Numbered from the stretch's first letter, positions 1 through 12,690 are shown. The stretch is DNA of 64,000 nucleotides from Mangifera indica (GCF_011075055.1 NC_058145.1:13885894-13949893), one strand, 5' to 3'. Numbers and translations are program-made. The notes: generated by a model from the letters alone, not told the origin.

Positions 1-1842
1 ATTTCAGTTTTCACGAGGAAATCAGATTATTTAACTATAAACAATGTTTCCCTTTTATTTTGACGAAAGTTTTTATATTGTCATTTATGTTCATCAAGAT
101 TTATCAAAAATATAAAAATTGACGACTCATGTTAATTATTTGAAAATTTAAAAACACGTATTTGAGATCGAAAAGTGCTTTAAGACCATTGCCTTTTTCC
201 CCCTTTTCTCTTAATAAAAGTTTTGCAGAATCACTATCAAAACTTTAAATCACAAAGACACTAGTAAAAGAGAGCTCACATACATGAGTACGTCAAAGTC
301 CTGAATGTATACATCACGAAAGAAACAGACCAAAAAGGTAAAAAATAAAAGAAACAGAAGAAATAAAACAGATATACATAGCCATATTATTCAGATAGAG
401 GCTGCTGGAAATTAGAAGACAGGCCAGCTGCAACAAGCTGGATCCTAAAATACGAGCATATATTTTTGTGCTTGCTCACACAAAAGGCCGAGGGGTTTAG
501 GGTCAGGATATTACTTGCATCTCAGAGTATGGGAATTAAGTAGTGTCAAGATCAGAGTTTGCCTATCATGGATCACACATCTGTTCAACCTCTATTTCAT
601 TCATAAATATCCCACCAAAATGCATTAAATCTGCGAAAAACTCATTGCGGAGTTATTCAAAAGCTACAATTATTTAACAACGCCAATGTTGGCGCTAATT
701 AAGCAAAAATTTCTGCCAACATTGTAGGACAAAAAATCGAAGAACTTAAGTAACATAATAAAATATCGTATAAATTTCTATTTCTTCAATTATTTTTCAT
801 TATTGATTTTTGTACGCTTCAATGAAATGAGAAAATTTTTAAAAGCCTGGATGTGTATGGGCAGTGATTGTACGTACAGCAACACAAAAAGGGACAGGGC
901 AAGGCAGGAAGACAGGCTAAACGACGACGAAGCAGTAACTTATGATTAACATGCAACTACAGTGCAATGTACGTAAACATATTAATGGGGCACTGACATG
1001 TTCCATACGTAAATTCTTGTAAAAAAAGGGAAAAAATCTAAGAGCCTAACACAAAATGAGGAGCAAGGTGAATGTATAGTATTGATGCGGTACCTTTTTA
1101 CTGACTAATATATGTAATTTTGAGTTTTGTATAAAATAAATTATGATAACAAAAATTATAATTTAACAAGACTCGAGTAATTTGCTATGGGTGTGTATCA
1201 TTGTTTGAAAAAATAAATTAAGACAGATTAGAATTATAAATATATTATTAAAATTTTACGTAGTTTGCTCCCTTTTTTCTTAGGACCTTAACCCGAAATT
1301 TTAAATTTAAACACATGAAATTATGTTTATATTAACAATATTTTTATTTATATAGAGGTTGATTCTTTTTTAGATGACTATTATAAAGATATTGTATCAT
1401 AAGAGTCAACTAAGCCTCTAATCACTGCTATGGAGATGATGCAAGTGTGCATCTCTTGGTGTTAATGAGCAAGATACCATAGTATAGAAACTTCTGTAAA
1501 GTTGCAACATTTAGTGGAGGATACTAGGAGGGTAATGTCTTTCTTCCTTAATTTTGTTTTTTCATTCGTAGTTCATCTTAATCATGATTTTGTATCCATT
1601 TGTAGGCCTTTGGTAAATTATCACTCCTTTCTCACGAAGCATGGCTAGCGTCAATACGTGAGTGTGAATACTTCTAATAATAGGAATGTTATAGGATTAG
1701 GCGTCTAGGTTCCCTGATAAGAGAGGACATAGAATAAAGGGCAGACTTGAAGCTCATGTAGAGCAATTCAGAGCGTACAAGGATTCCCTGATAAAAGACG
1801 TTGTCTTTTTGTCGTGATTGTCTACAACAATAAGATGATGAG
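1..1842. other. Gene-poor left edge of window
   Basis: I see no convincing gene. The stretch is AT-rich with a short, more balanced patch around 400-560 that could be a UTR or gene relic but has no open frame. A short perfect hairpin lies at 684-724. From about 1,380 the sequence becomes less AT-biased and leads into the orphan frame at 1,843. Confidence 0.5.
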
Positions 1843-2040
1843 ATGCATGATGTTTATGCTCGAAATCACAGACTTCATGGGTTTCCTCAGCCTGAAAGAG
1901 AAAGTACTGGGGAACTCAAAGCACAGGTTGATTGCCTAGACGATAAGTTGAATGATATTCTTTGTCAAGGTGAGGAACTCCAAGGGAAGTCAGCGATTGC
2001 TGAGGTAATCAAAGATTACCTCGAACTAAATGTCCCTTGA
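1843..2040 (+). pseudogene. Orphan 65-codon frame, possible gene or transposon relic
   Basis: An ATG-started frame of 65 codons ends at 2040. Its product is acidic and probably helical, with a segment rich in Leu, Asp, Glu and Lys (CLDDKLNDILCQGEELQGKS). The 450 bases before it have similar composition but are broken by stops in this frame, which looks more like the end of a decayed gene or retroelement than an intact small gene. I do not recognise the family. No splice sites or promoter were convincing. Confidence 0.2.
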
Positions 2041-2107
2041 TAGTTTCAAAATAAGTGTTGCAAATCGTTAATTTGCTAAACCTATGATGAAAATGTACTT
2101 TGACCTT

Positions 2108-2800
2108 AGCCAAATTAAATATATTTTCCACCTTAGGTTTGGAAAAACCACAATTTCCACCAATTTAATTTCTAAATTGTAAATTTCATCCAAAATAACT
2201 CCATGTTACCCTTTAAAACATTCACCAAAATGTGTGATCAGACCCAACCCAAATACACCTTTCCAAGGTAATTCATGCCAAATCGTACTAAGAAAATGCA
2301 ATTCCAACTAGAATTGTACTTGCATCTTTTGTCTCTCCTCTTCCTTTATCCCCATTTGTCAAATACAGGTCTTACCCCTCTCTTCAAATTCCTACACTCT
2401 CTTCCTCCTCTTCCTTTGTCATCATCTCCAACTTCCTCAGCTCCATCTCCTCTCTACATCTCTATTTCTCCAATCTCACATGATCGGCTGTTGAAGATGT
2501 GAGAAGGTGACAGTTGAAAAAGACTTGAGAAGGGAGATGTTTGGGAGGAGGGTTGCAATTGAAGTATAAGAAGAATTCAGTAGATGACATATCGACAACT
2601 AGGGTTTCTGTTCAAAGAATAAGATTAAACTCTGACAAAGACTGAATTACAATATCCAAATAGACCAAACTATGACCTTTAAAAGGTTAAATACCATATC
2701 AAAACTTTGAAAAATATAGTTTTAATACCTAAAATTACTTGTATACCCTTATAGCATTAATTTACCCAAACCTTGAATGGAAAAAAATAATTTGCTCACA
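2108..2800. mobile_element. Decayed inverted-repeat element, GGCCAAA family relic
   Basis: The left edge (GCCAAATTAAATATATTTTC, then CACCTTAGGTTTGG) matches the reverse complement of the right edge (GAGCAAATTATTTTTTTCCA, then TTCAAGGTTTGG) imperfectly over about 34 bases. The interior has a pyrimidine-rich then purine-rich tract like the better preserved copies at 14,864, 20,890 and 26,390. No target-site duplication could be matched, so the exact ends are uncertain. The 75-codon frame inside it at 2,275-2,502 is low-complexity and not a gene. Confidence 0.4.
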
Positions 2801-3293
2801 TCATTTTCCATCGCCGTCCATATCATTTGGCACAACATATCGATCAAAGAACAATTTTATGCTAATGAAAAACCAGCTAAGGGGTCAATACAGAGACATT
2901 ACATATTAGAAGACCATAATTAAAAGTATTACATATGGTTAAATGGAACGGGCAGACAAAATCTCATCTTGTAGCCATCAACTCTAAACCTAAATATGTA
3001 TCAATATATATCTCCTTGGCCAACCAAGCATAAAATAGACAAAAATGCACAAATGTAACAAAAATATTACCTAATCCAGATCGAAGCAGAAAAAATAACG
3101 GAGCAGATCGGCCTCAAGCAATAAAACAGCCTTCGTCCTTCCAGCTCCATAGCTTTCTTCATCATCACCAATCCCCCATGACAAAATATCATCCAGAGGC
3201 AATGATCGCCTGGCCTAAATAAAGCCAAGCTATAATAGCTGACAATAATAGTGTTTATAAGTCTTCAAACCCATCCTACGTTGATCTGGTACT

Positions 3294-6200
3294 TCAATCA
3301 GACAGCCCGGCCTTGGCCTTAAGGTGCTGCTTGAAGTCCATAATGTCACCCTCCCAACGAGTAACGGCTTGATTTTCACAAACCCAAATCTCATGGGCTA
3401 CCTGATTTATGAGCCTGAAATCATGGCTAACAAGAACCATACCACCATCCCACTCAGTCAGTGCCTCGGCAAGGGAATCGATTGTCTCAATATCCAAATG
3501 ATTAGTAGGCTCATCCAGGAGAAGCATGTGGGGCTGCCTATATGCTAACCAGGCAAAAATCACACGGCTCCTTTGCCCATCCGACAAATTCTTCATTGGC
3601 ATCACCTGGGCTTTACCCGTCAATCCAAATCTCCCAATTGCTGCCCTCATTTTCTCTTCCTCATTGCCTGGGTACTCTTTCATCACATACTGAAGGGCAG
3701 AGAACTCTAAGTCAAGTTTCTCAGCTAAATGCTGATGGTATTGTGCAATTCTAAGGTGATTATGACGCCGAACCATGCCATCAAGAGGAACCAAGTCCCC
3801 TGTCATCAGCTTGAGCAGCGTACTCTTCCCAGCCCCATTTGGTCCCACCAAAGCTACCCTAGAGTCTAAGTCTACCCCAAAATCAAGGTTCTTGTAAATA
3901 AGATTATCAGGTGTGTAGCCAAATGTGACTTCCACAAACTGCAGCACTGGTGGTGGTAGCTTTCCAACATCAACAAAACGGAAGACAAGAATCTTGTCTC
4001 TCACCACTTTCTCTGTAAGCCCACCTCGCTCCATCTTTGCCAGTGTTTTCTCCTTGCTCTGGGCCTGGCGAGCTAGTTTTGCTGACCCATGCCCGAATCG
4101 AGCAATATACTCCTTCATTGAAGATATCTGCTCTTGCTCCCACTTATATTGTTTCAGCTGATTTTCTTCCAGTTCAGAACGGGTCAGAACATATTGATCA
4201 TAATTACCAGTGTAGAGTTTCAATTTCTTGTTTTGCATGTGAATGATGTTTGTGCAAACACCATTCAGGAAATCCTGTGAGTGTGAAACCACAACCAAGA
4301 TGCGCTCAAATTTCTTCAAAGTCTCCTCTAGCCAGACACAAGCTTCCAAATCTGTCGTGGATGAAAATATTTGTTATGAGTCTGCTCAGATTGTGAATTA
4401 GACAGAAAATGTCATTAACACCAAATTAGACATAGACAATGTCATTCACCAAATCTTGCTCAGCTCATATATCTCCCTCAGTCCCCCACGACACCAAAAA
4501 AATTACACAAAGAGAAAGAAAAATACAGATAAAATGCACCAAAAAGTCAATAGCTGAAACACATTTTTAGTAGCTAAACTATTCTTCAATCAGATATGCA
4601 GAAACTTAAAGAAATCTTTTTGAGGTCATAGCCAACATGTCCTGACAAAGAAAAACTGGAAAGAATTTGTTACATTTATGCCCAGAAATTCCTAAGTTCC
4701 AATTTCACTTGCGAATCAAAGAGCTAATTTTGGGGGCACCTATAGTTGGCAAAGGTTTCACACAGACTAAGTAATGAATCTCTGGCCACTCAAGCCATAC
4801 ACAACACAAACCACAAACATCAATCAAACAAATTATTGCAAGACCTCATTTTATTTATTTAATTTTAATAGATAGCGTACTAAAAGTGAAAATGAGATGA
4901 AAAAAGAGACTAGTAGAGCAAGATGAGTGCCAAAGCCCCAAGGAAAGTAATCACCCCATACATAGACAAACACTTCAACCCCCAAAAATTTTAAATATCA
5001 AAATGTATTTGAATCTTATTTCATCTAATGACATAGATTATATAAAAGAATTGTAACACCAAGACCAATAAGTACTTACCTAGATGATTGGTGGGTTCAT
5101 CAAGCAACAGGATTGTTGGGTTCATGAATAAAGCCCGTGCCAATGCAATTCTCATTCTCCAACCACCAGAGAAATCCCTAGTTTTCTTTGCCTGCATTAC
5201 CTTGTTGAAACCAAGACCATACAAGATTTCAGCAGCACGTTTCTCTGCAGTTGCTGCATCCATGGTTTCTAAACGCTCATAAATACGCTCAAGTTGTTCT
5301 CCACCTCCATCATCCTAAGGAAAATTAAAATTTGACAGTGAGAATAAAATTCCACGAAGGAAAAAGGATGAGAATCTAAGGACTTCTAGTTATACACACC
5401 TGCCCAGCCAAAGCTTCAGCATCTTTCTCCAATTTCATCCTTTCCTCATCACAACATATGACAGCTTCTAAAGCAGACATGTCAGAAGCTTCAATCTCCC
5501 TAGTAAGATGATAAATATCCATGTGGTCTGGAATTGGGAGTTCACGGCACCCTATTGCAGTCAGTAGCGTAGATTTCCCACATCCATTTAAGCCAAGCAA
5601 ACCATAGCGTCTGCAAACACAGGTAAGAATAAACACATGCATGGACATGATAAGCATGCAGAAAAAGGATATTTTATATCAACCAACACCTCCATCAGAA
5701 AGTACAAACCTTCCATAGTTAAGCTCCAGCTCAGAATCTACTATGAGATCGTGTCCATGAAAAGTGACAGATAAAGACTCAATCTGCAACAAAGAGAGAA
5801 ATCAGGTCATAATCAGTTTACATAATACAATATGGCTCCAGTCAAAATATTCCACAGGCTTATGAAAAATATTCAACAATGTTACACCGCAGCATATATG
5901 TCAAGCCAGTGAATAAAAAATCCGCATACATAAAAGCACAACACCAAACAATTACTACAAACACAGCCTTCTTCCTGAAATTCATTTACCCTTTTTAAAT
6001 TCACAGAGCCTATACAACAGAAATATGAAACTAAACTCACTCTCTCCGGTTCCTTATAAAATTACATAATCTAGTTCTGATAAATTATATTTCGAGCTTT
6101 ATCAAGGTAAATAATATACTTGATAGGTGTACGTTGTCTTCAGCCAATAAAAGATCTACCAATACTAGAATGCAGAGTAGTATACACAAACCTTATGAAA

Positions 6201-6648
6201 TCTCCAAGATATTCAAATAAACTGTAAGATTAAATTGCAAATAAATAAATATGTATAGAGCTTTTCAAGAAGTCGTCACCAAAATTTAGAAAAAAAAAAA
6301 TTAAAAACATTAACAGGGTAAAATATCTCCAACGCGAACACAAATTAAATTCAGATAAAAAATTAAATTCCCTAAATTTCAAATATTCTATGAATATCGC
6401 GAAGAAAATAAACTTAAAAAAAAAAAACTCACGCGAATATCTCTGGAGAGAGGATGCGAGCACAGCACTCCAGTACATGTTCGATCGGAAATTTGAATAG
6501 CTCCAATCCCATTAGCAGCTTTATCAATACCATTCTGCGCCTCCACCTGCTTGGAAGATGCGGCCGCCACCGCTCCTTTTCCCCCTCTCTTGGCTGCCGC
6601 CGCCGCCTTCTTCTGCGCAGCCTTCTTCTTGCTCGCGTCCGACACCAT
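3294..6648 (-). CDS. ABCF1: ABC transporter F family member 1 (GCN20-type ABC ATPase)
   Basis: Soluble protein with two ATP-binding cassettes and no membrane segments; the family works with ribosomes and translation control (GCN20/ABCF). Coding exons, 5' to 3': 6433-6648, 5710-5783, 5400-5610, 5080-5314, 3294-4351, giving 597 residues, close to the Arabidopsis protein. The first 50 residues are Lys/Ala-rich. Cassette 1 has Walker A GLNGCGKS (about 103-110), signature FSGGW (215-219) and Walker B LLLDEP with TNHLD (236-246, across the exon 4/5 junction). Cassette 2 has Walker A GPNGAGKS (415-422), signature LSDGQ (501-505) and LLLDEP (522-527). The start is the first ATG after a 5'-UTR intron (6649-6750) whose AG abuts the ATG. 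The linker between cassettes is charged and helical. All catalytic motifs are intact, so the gene should be functional. Function is inferred from family. Confidence 0.96.
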
Positions 6649-6856
6649 CTGCAATCACCACCATTCAAAATTTTTTAAAAAAAAAATTCATAGAAAATCA
6701 CAAATTACATAGATAATTACAAAGATAAATAAGATTGACAAGTAACCAACCTTTGTCAAGAGCAGAAATCTGAGATCTAAGGCTTTGAGTATGGATTTTG
6801 GATGCTACTTTAGAGGAAAGGAGCAAAACCAGATTATCGGAGTTTGGTAAAGGGGG
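6649..6856 (-). promoter_or_regulatory. 5' UTR and leader intron of ABCF1
   Basis: The leader exon runs from about 6856 to 6751 and ends at a GTTGGT donor; the intron 6649-6750 (102 bases) ends in TTGCAG directly before the start ATG. The transcription start is inferred from the TATA box at 6881-6888, not seen. Confidence 0.55.
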
Positions 6857-6880
6857 ATCCAGTAGCAGGGGGTGTTAAGG

Positions 6881-6888
6881 TATTTATA
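6881..6888 (-). promoter_or_regulatory. TATA box of ABCF1
   Basis: On the minus strand this reads TATAAATA, a near-consensus plant TATA box, about 130 bases upstream of the leader-intron donor at 6750. It fits a start of transcription near 6855. Confidence 0.55.
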
Positions 6889-7673
6889 TGGAGAGACATT
6901 GTGGGAGTGACGCGTGTCCTATAGGTTATTGAGAAGGAACCCCGGTGGTTACGTAGTCGAACTAGAGACTGAATGTTTGGTGCGTGGAAGATCGGGCAAG
7001 CTCCATCAAAAAGCGAAGTGGATCTTGGACATGGTACTTATATGTTGGTTTGGGGTTTTTACGGGAAGTTCTTAAATATAAATTATGAGATTTATTCGGG
7101 CCCAATTTAATTATTTAAAGATAATTTGATATAATTTGTAAATCCGAAATTATGTGCCAATGGATAGCATCTTATTAAATATGTTGTCTAGGCCAACATT
7201 TTGATCTGCTTATGCAAGATCTTTAATACTCACTTTTTGAACATCAGTCTTCTGTACACTTATATTATAATTTAAAATTATTGGTTTTACTTTATCTTAG
7301 ACTTATTAGAAAAATAGCTCTAACTCTTAATCAATTTATGTAGAAATAACTTAATCTATTTTCAATATCACCCTCTTGGTAATATTACATATGCCCCGTG
7401 GTTATAGCATTTCGAATTACAAACAACCACACATTGACTCATTAGCATGTTCACATATCGTTTTTGCCCAAGCCCCCAGCCAAACTCACCAACCTTGAGC
7501 TCTAACAAACCTTATAATATTTGGATTCAATAGTAAATATATTGTTGTGCTAGTAGAATTTACCTCCTAATAATTGTACCTCATGTAGCATTAGTTATTA
7601 GATGGACCCTCTATATGCATTTGACAAATTAACGACTAAATGCTTATAAATCTCATGTCTTAAAGGTATTATA

Positions 7674-7716
7674 ATTGCTCATGAATGATCGTATATAAAA
7701 ACCATTCATGAGCAAT
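7674..7716. repeat. Perfect 14-bp inverted repeat (hairpin)
   Basis: ATTGCTCATGAATG at 7674-7687 is followed, after 15 bases, by its exact reverse complement CATTCATGAGCAAT at 7703-7716. The loop is ATCGTATATAAAAAC. Confidence 0.85.
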
Positions 7717-7895
7717 AGTTGTTAGACAATCATGATTCCAAAGAAGGAGAGAGCACAATTTAAGTGGTTGAACTGATGTGAACATCTATATATAAAGAGT
7801 GCACACCCTTTTATCGTAGTTTATTCTGAAAAATTATTCTATTAGACAACATGTTACCAAGTAAGTTGGAATTCTTACCATGCAAAGACTGCACG

Positions 7896-8100
7896 GATGA
7901 AATATATATGATGTGAATTGATGTAAATAGGCCAGCATGACATCCCTTTTTCAATTTGATTTTGAGATGAATATGGCATGTTGTGGTTTTAAGTATGCTC
8001 GATAGACATGGTTGTGTGGATTAAAAGTTCGAATACAATGCTACTATGAATATAAGCATACTGGAGATGAAATATATATGATGAGAATTGATGTAAATAG
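7896..8100 (+). repeat. Direct repeat, two 35-base copies 170 bp apart
   Basis: GATGAAATATATATGATG, one variable base, then GAATTGATGTAAATAG occurs at 7896-7930 and again at 8066-8100. The sequence between the copies is not obviously repeated, so this is either an old 170-bp tandem duplication or a pair of element ends. Confidence 0.7.
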
Positions 8101-9156
8101 GGATTGATAACATATAAAACAATTCTAGGAGGATTTTCATATTTTCTTCAGATACTTGTATACCTTTTTGGATACGTATATTCTTCAGAGGATTTTCTTC
8201 AGAAAAGGGGTATTACAATACCTCAACATAGACACATAAACTATTTGTACTAAAATCATGTAGATAATTCATATCATCTCGATGAATATACTCGCTTAAC
8301 ACTGATACAAGCTCTTCAAATAAGCACAATGTTTTAGTTATACAATTTTGATCTTGTGTACACTTACTAGCAAGGTATTCAAATCGTCGAAATAGATAAA
8401 TAGATCAAATCATTACCTATGTCACATTTAATGGAAAAAAAAAAAAGATATTAAACTGTTTCAGATGGCACCATCACATATAACGAAAAAGGGTATTAAA
8501 TTGTTAAATATATCATGTGCCCTTGGATGATGCCAACATCCTTTCACTCCAAGTATATAAACCAAAGAACAAGGATTACGAAATATAAAGGAACATATTA
8601 ATCCTTTGAAAACCCTTTAATTTCTAAAAAATTTAGAACTACTTAATAATCTCTCACAACACATTTACCCTATATCATTTACCTAAATTGAAAAGAATTT
8701 TAAAGTATAACGATTGTATTATAAAATATGAGTAATCAGATCTGTATTTTTTTATATATAAATCAAGATTAGACCCTAATATCAAATAATAAAGATAAAA
8801 AAGATTTAATTATTAATCATGATCTTATACAATAAAACTCAAAATCTATTATTATAAGAGTATTTTTAATATAAGTCTGACAAAATAATAAGTTTTTAAT
8901 CTTGATTAGATAATCAATGTAAATTATCGTTTCTAAACATCAACAAATGAATTGGGTTTTATGTAATTTATGTAAAATGGCACAAATTTGTGTCTTGTAA
9001 AATAACTTTGTTTTACCCTTTGTCAAAGTAAAAATAAAAAGCAAATAGAAATTTTTCTAATCAGGTTTGTCAGTAGGGTTTACCCAAGAAGAGAAGAAAC
9101 TGTTAACTTAGAAAAGTACAGAACCGTTTACTTCATGGAGAATTTCTTCATTAGCT

Positions 9157-9631
9157 TCACAGTCTTTCGTCCATGGATTTTCTGTTGAAAGCTAGAATTC
9201 TTGAAAACCCTTCATAATCAGACAAACCTAGAAGGAAACTGTAAGCATTTCGAACTACATATATACATACACCTGCAAGTAAAACACATAATAAAACGTA
9301 AACAACTTTCTGGAAACATGGAGAGAAAAACCAATCATATACACGCCATGGTGTAGCTATAGCTAAAAGAAAGAAAGCACTACAAACAGTTAGAACTGTG
9401 GCTCCGACTCCGACTCCCACTCCGACACGTGCTCGTGCTCAGCTCAGATATGCAAACAAGTAGAGAAAAAAGCCAAAATGGTATTCATCTGCATCGACAC
9501 CAGCACCTCCTTGATGGCTTCCAAACTCCGATCCAATGTCTAAACAGCTTTAAATTTCATGTTTTGGGTGTTCAAGATATCGAAGAGGCAACACCAAAAG
9601 GTGCAGGTGCAAATGCAGATAAATTCTTCAT
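9157..9631 (-). CDS. Possible small two-helix membrane protein (unrecognised)
   Basis: A minus-strand frame ending in TGA at 9157 encodes a plainly protein-like sequence: two hydrophobic segments, a tryptophan-containing loop and a charged tail. It has no in-frame ATG before a stop at 9439-9441. A phase-compatible model joins exon 9595-9631 (ATG in good context, MKNLSAFAPAPF) to exon 9157-9437 over a 157-base intron with a T-rich 3' end (donor G|GTGTTG is weak). This gives 105 residues: Arg/Gly-Val repeats at 14-24, membrane segments near 24-41 and 56-74, and a cytosolic-type tail ending KSMDERL. I do not recognise the family. ACGT motifs upstream suggest ABA or stress control. The 3' exon is more certain than the 5' end; a longer or different first exon, or a decayed gene, is possible. 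Confidence 0.42.
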
Positions 9632-9935
9632 CTTAGCAATATACTAGACGCTCCCTTTAATTAGCATTTTCTCTGATACAAGTTGGCTAAATGCGAGAGA
9701 TTGGAGGCCATTTAAAGAAACGATAAAACTAGGTATACATAATTGGATATACAAATCATAAACTAAAAAACAAAAGAGATGCATGGATAAACCCATTATC
9801 CATTTTGGATAAGGATTTGAGATGACAAGCTCCATTTTAAGAAGGTGAAGCTATAGCTCCAAGGTTAATAATTTATGTCGTCCCTGACATAGGTCACAGA
9901 TGGAAAACCAGCCCTGGACCCTGGTGGTCTCAGCC

Positions 9936-10010
9936 CACGTGATGGAAACACGCCTAAGCACGTGGGATAGACGTGGCCACTAATTAGAAACTGACACGTA
10001 AGTACCACGT
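9936..10010. promoter_or_regulatory. Cluster of ACGT (ABRE/G-box) elements
   Basis: Two G-boxes CACGTG (9936-9941 and 9959-9964), an ABRE-like ACGTGGC (9971-9977), an ACACGTA (9995-10001) and CCACGTC (10005-10011) lie within 75 bases. Such clusters bind bZIP/ABF or bHLH factors. They sit about 300-380 bases upstream of the proposed start of the small membrane-protein gene. Confidence 0.6.
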
Positions 10011-11299
10011 CAGAGAGACCATTTGATTCCACTTGGGAACCGCGTGGGCTTGCTTTCATAATATAAACACTTTGGATAAAGGGAAGAAATGTTTGTATTG
10101 ATTAAATAATCTCCGTCACGGGCGAATAGATAATAATAACGTAAGTAAAAGATAGCCTGTCAGTGGGTCCTTCCCCGTCTTGCCCATTTTCAGAGATATT
10201 TCTACCCCACTTCTGTGGAGTAGACAGGGGACACCGGCAAGTAGACACGACAATACATTATATCGATTGAATTTAGTATAATTCATTAAGATTAGATTAG
10301 GTTTAAGTATGATAATGGATAGACTTAAAGGATCGGATAAATCTACTAGGACTGTAGAGTTTGTTGTATTGTATGATTCAAAATTTCTAAATTGTGTCTT
10401 TGTAAGTCTTAAATTGGCCAATCTGTAAGTTTTTATGAGTTGTCTTATTATTTTTAAATTTTTAAAATTATTTAATAATTCATAATCATTTTTAAATTAA
10501 CGGAAACAAAAAATGGTATATTTAAAATTTTATTAAAATTGTTTCACTTATAGTAAAAGAAAATCATGATTGCATGGTAAAATAACAAAATAAATTATAA
10601 ATATAAAATAAATTTAAATATAAAATTTACAAGTATCAATATCTATTTATATTTTTTTTCATCTTCAAAATCTAGGTTCATGAAGTCTTCAAAAATATAT
10701 TCGGTTATATAATTTTGCAATTTGAATTATACAGTCATCAAATCTTTTATACACATAATCATTTTAACTATATTTAGGTGTAAATTTGATTGTCTGTTAT
10801 CAATGACGTATCCATCTATATTCAAAGTTGATTCCAATATTATTGTAAACATTGGAGTTGTTAGTAAATTATATATTATGACAAAAAGTATACGATAAGT
10901 ATTTTGATATATTTTTCACCATGCCAAAATATTAAATTTTCACTTTAATTTATAATTTCAGTAAAATAACTAATATTAATATAATTAAAAATTTAACATA
11001 ATTTGGACTCGAACCTATCAGTTGCTTATCTTTTGACAAAATAGACCACAATCATATCTTATCTTTAGACAAATCGTTGGAACTTGCTTGTGGTTCTAAA
11101 ATATGTGTAAAATTTCCATATTTAGGTTCATAATACATTTCCAAGTAAAATGTTTCAACATCATTTGCTCTTACAGTTAAAAGTTTTAAAATATTATCTC
11201 TTGTAACAAATTGTCAACTATAACAATAGAAAAAAGTAATGTTTTTTTTTTTTAATTTTTGTTTTATTTATTTTGCAATTTCTATAAAAAAAAGTTATA

Positions 11300-11690
11300 A
11301 AATATAATAAAAATATATGTATATATTTTTTATATATAATTTAGATATATAAATAATATATTATCATATGATTAAATAATTTTAAATTAAAAATAAAATA
11401 ATATTCAATCATAAAATTATATGTTTTTTTCACTGATTAAGCAAAACATGATAACTCAAATATTATGTATTATGTATATGTTTGAGCGGGGTTCTCTGAT
11501 TACTTATAGAACGAGTAATATTATAGATATAAATAAATTATATTAATTTATTTATACAAACTAAGATAATAACATCTAATTAAGTAATTTTAAAATGAAA
11601 TAAAAAATAAATATATCATTTAATTATAAATTGTTACCTCAATTTGTATAAATTTATTTACACACATAATTTTATTCATTATAGTAAACA
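11300..11690. repeat. AT-rich dispersed repeat, two adjacent copies
   Basis: Both contain the family core: a TTAAATAATTTTAAATT-like stretch followed by an AAAATAAAATAATATT-like stretch (11,360-11,410, and a diverged form at 11,575-11,625). The second copy ends ACACACATAATTTTATT at 11,661-11,677. Other copies are at 12,540, 25,210, 26,180, 35,140, 35,960, 38,430, 54,010, 61,960 and 63,280. Confidence 0.5.
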
Positions 11691-12539
11691 TCACATCCTT
11701 AATCATTTGGTTGTCTCTAGAGATGGCAATTTCAATTAGAATTTAAGGTTTTGGGTCTACCTCTACTTTAATTGGGAGGAAATTTTTCAATCAAAATAAG
11801 AAAACAAACGAGGCTAAAAAATATCCTCACAACCCGAGGACAGGGGTACATATGCCCCCTAATTGACTCGCCCCGTCTCTGCCTCTTTATATTAATGCAT
11901 TTGTTTTAAATAATAATATATCTTTATAGTTTTAGATTATTTATATTTTTTTTAATTTTATTTATGTTTTTGTTATAAATATTAAAGGGGTTAGTATATG
12001 TTATTTATATAATTTGAAATAGTGAATAAGTTTTAGTTTTAATTAATTTTCTTATTTAATATATTATATTTTGTTAAAATAATACGGAGAGAATAATTTT
12101 TCCCGCAAGTACAAGAATAAAGAGAATAATTTTTTTCATGGATAGAGGACAAAAAATCTTTATCATTCCTATAACAAAGATGAGCTAAGTAAGAAGATTG
12201 ATATCTCTTATAAAGACGAGAATGAAGGATAGGGTATTTGGTCTTGCCTTCTCCTGTTGCCTCTTACTCAACCAGATTCTAGTAGTTGAATCTCAGCCTA
12301 AAATTACCTCTTCTAAAGAATTTTCCATAAATATTGTCCCTGGTCTCAACATTTTATAACGGCGAACTGTACAATATTATTGTATGCGAAAATCATGAAT
12401 ATATAACCCATCAATACAACTTGACATTAATCCATTCATTTTTGTAGTTCATTCGAACCAAAAAAATCTGCTACATGAAAATTTTTTGTGCTAGTTCCAT
12501 CTACATGGTCATTAAACATACATAGAGTCCATGACTTTC

Positions 12540-12690
12540 AATTATTTAAATTAAATATCTAATTAAGTATTTAAATAATATATTATCAATAATTAAATAA
12601 TTTAAAATTAATAATAAAATATTTAACCATGTAGGTATGGCATAATTTTTTTAAATATTTAAAATTATATACACATAATTTTATTAATAA
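12540..12690. repeat. AT-rich dispersed repeat copy
   Basis: Shows ATTAAATAATTTAAAATTAA, then AATAAAATATTTAACCAT, and the family end ACACATAATTTTATTAA. It has no coding capacity. Confidence 0.45.

Larger units (their letters stand above)
6900..9156. other. Intergenic, no gene seen
   Basis: AT-rich DNA without coding frames. It contains a perfect 14-base hairpin at 7674-7716, a 35-base word occurring at 7896-7930 and again at 8066-8100, and short A runs. The right end, about 9060-9156, is probably the 3' UTR of the small minus-strand gene that follows. Confidence 0.5.

Noticed and set aside
9429..9647. Plus-strand 72-codon frame antisense to the small membrane gene
   Set aside because: It reads through the proposed intron and first exon of the minus-strand gene, with no domain and no promoter on its side.
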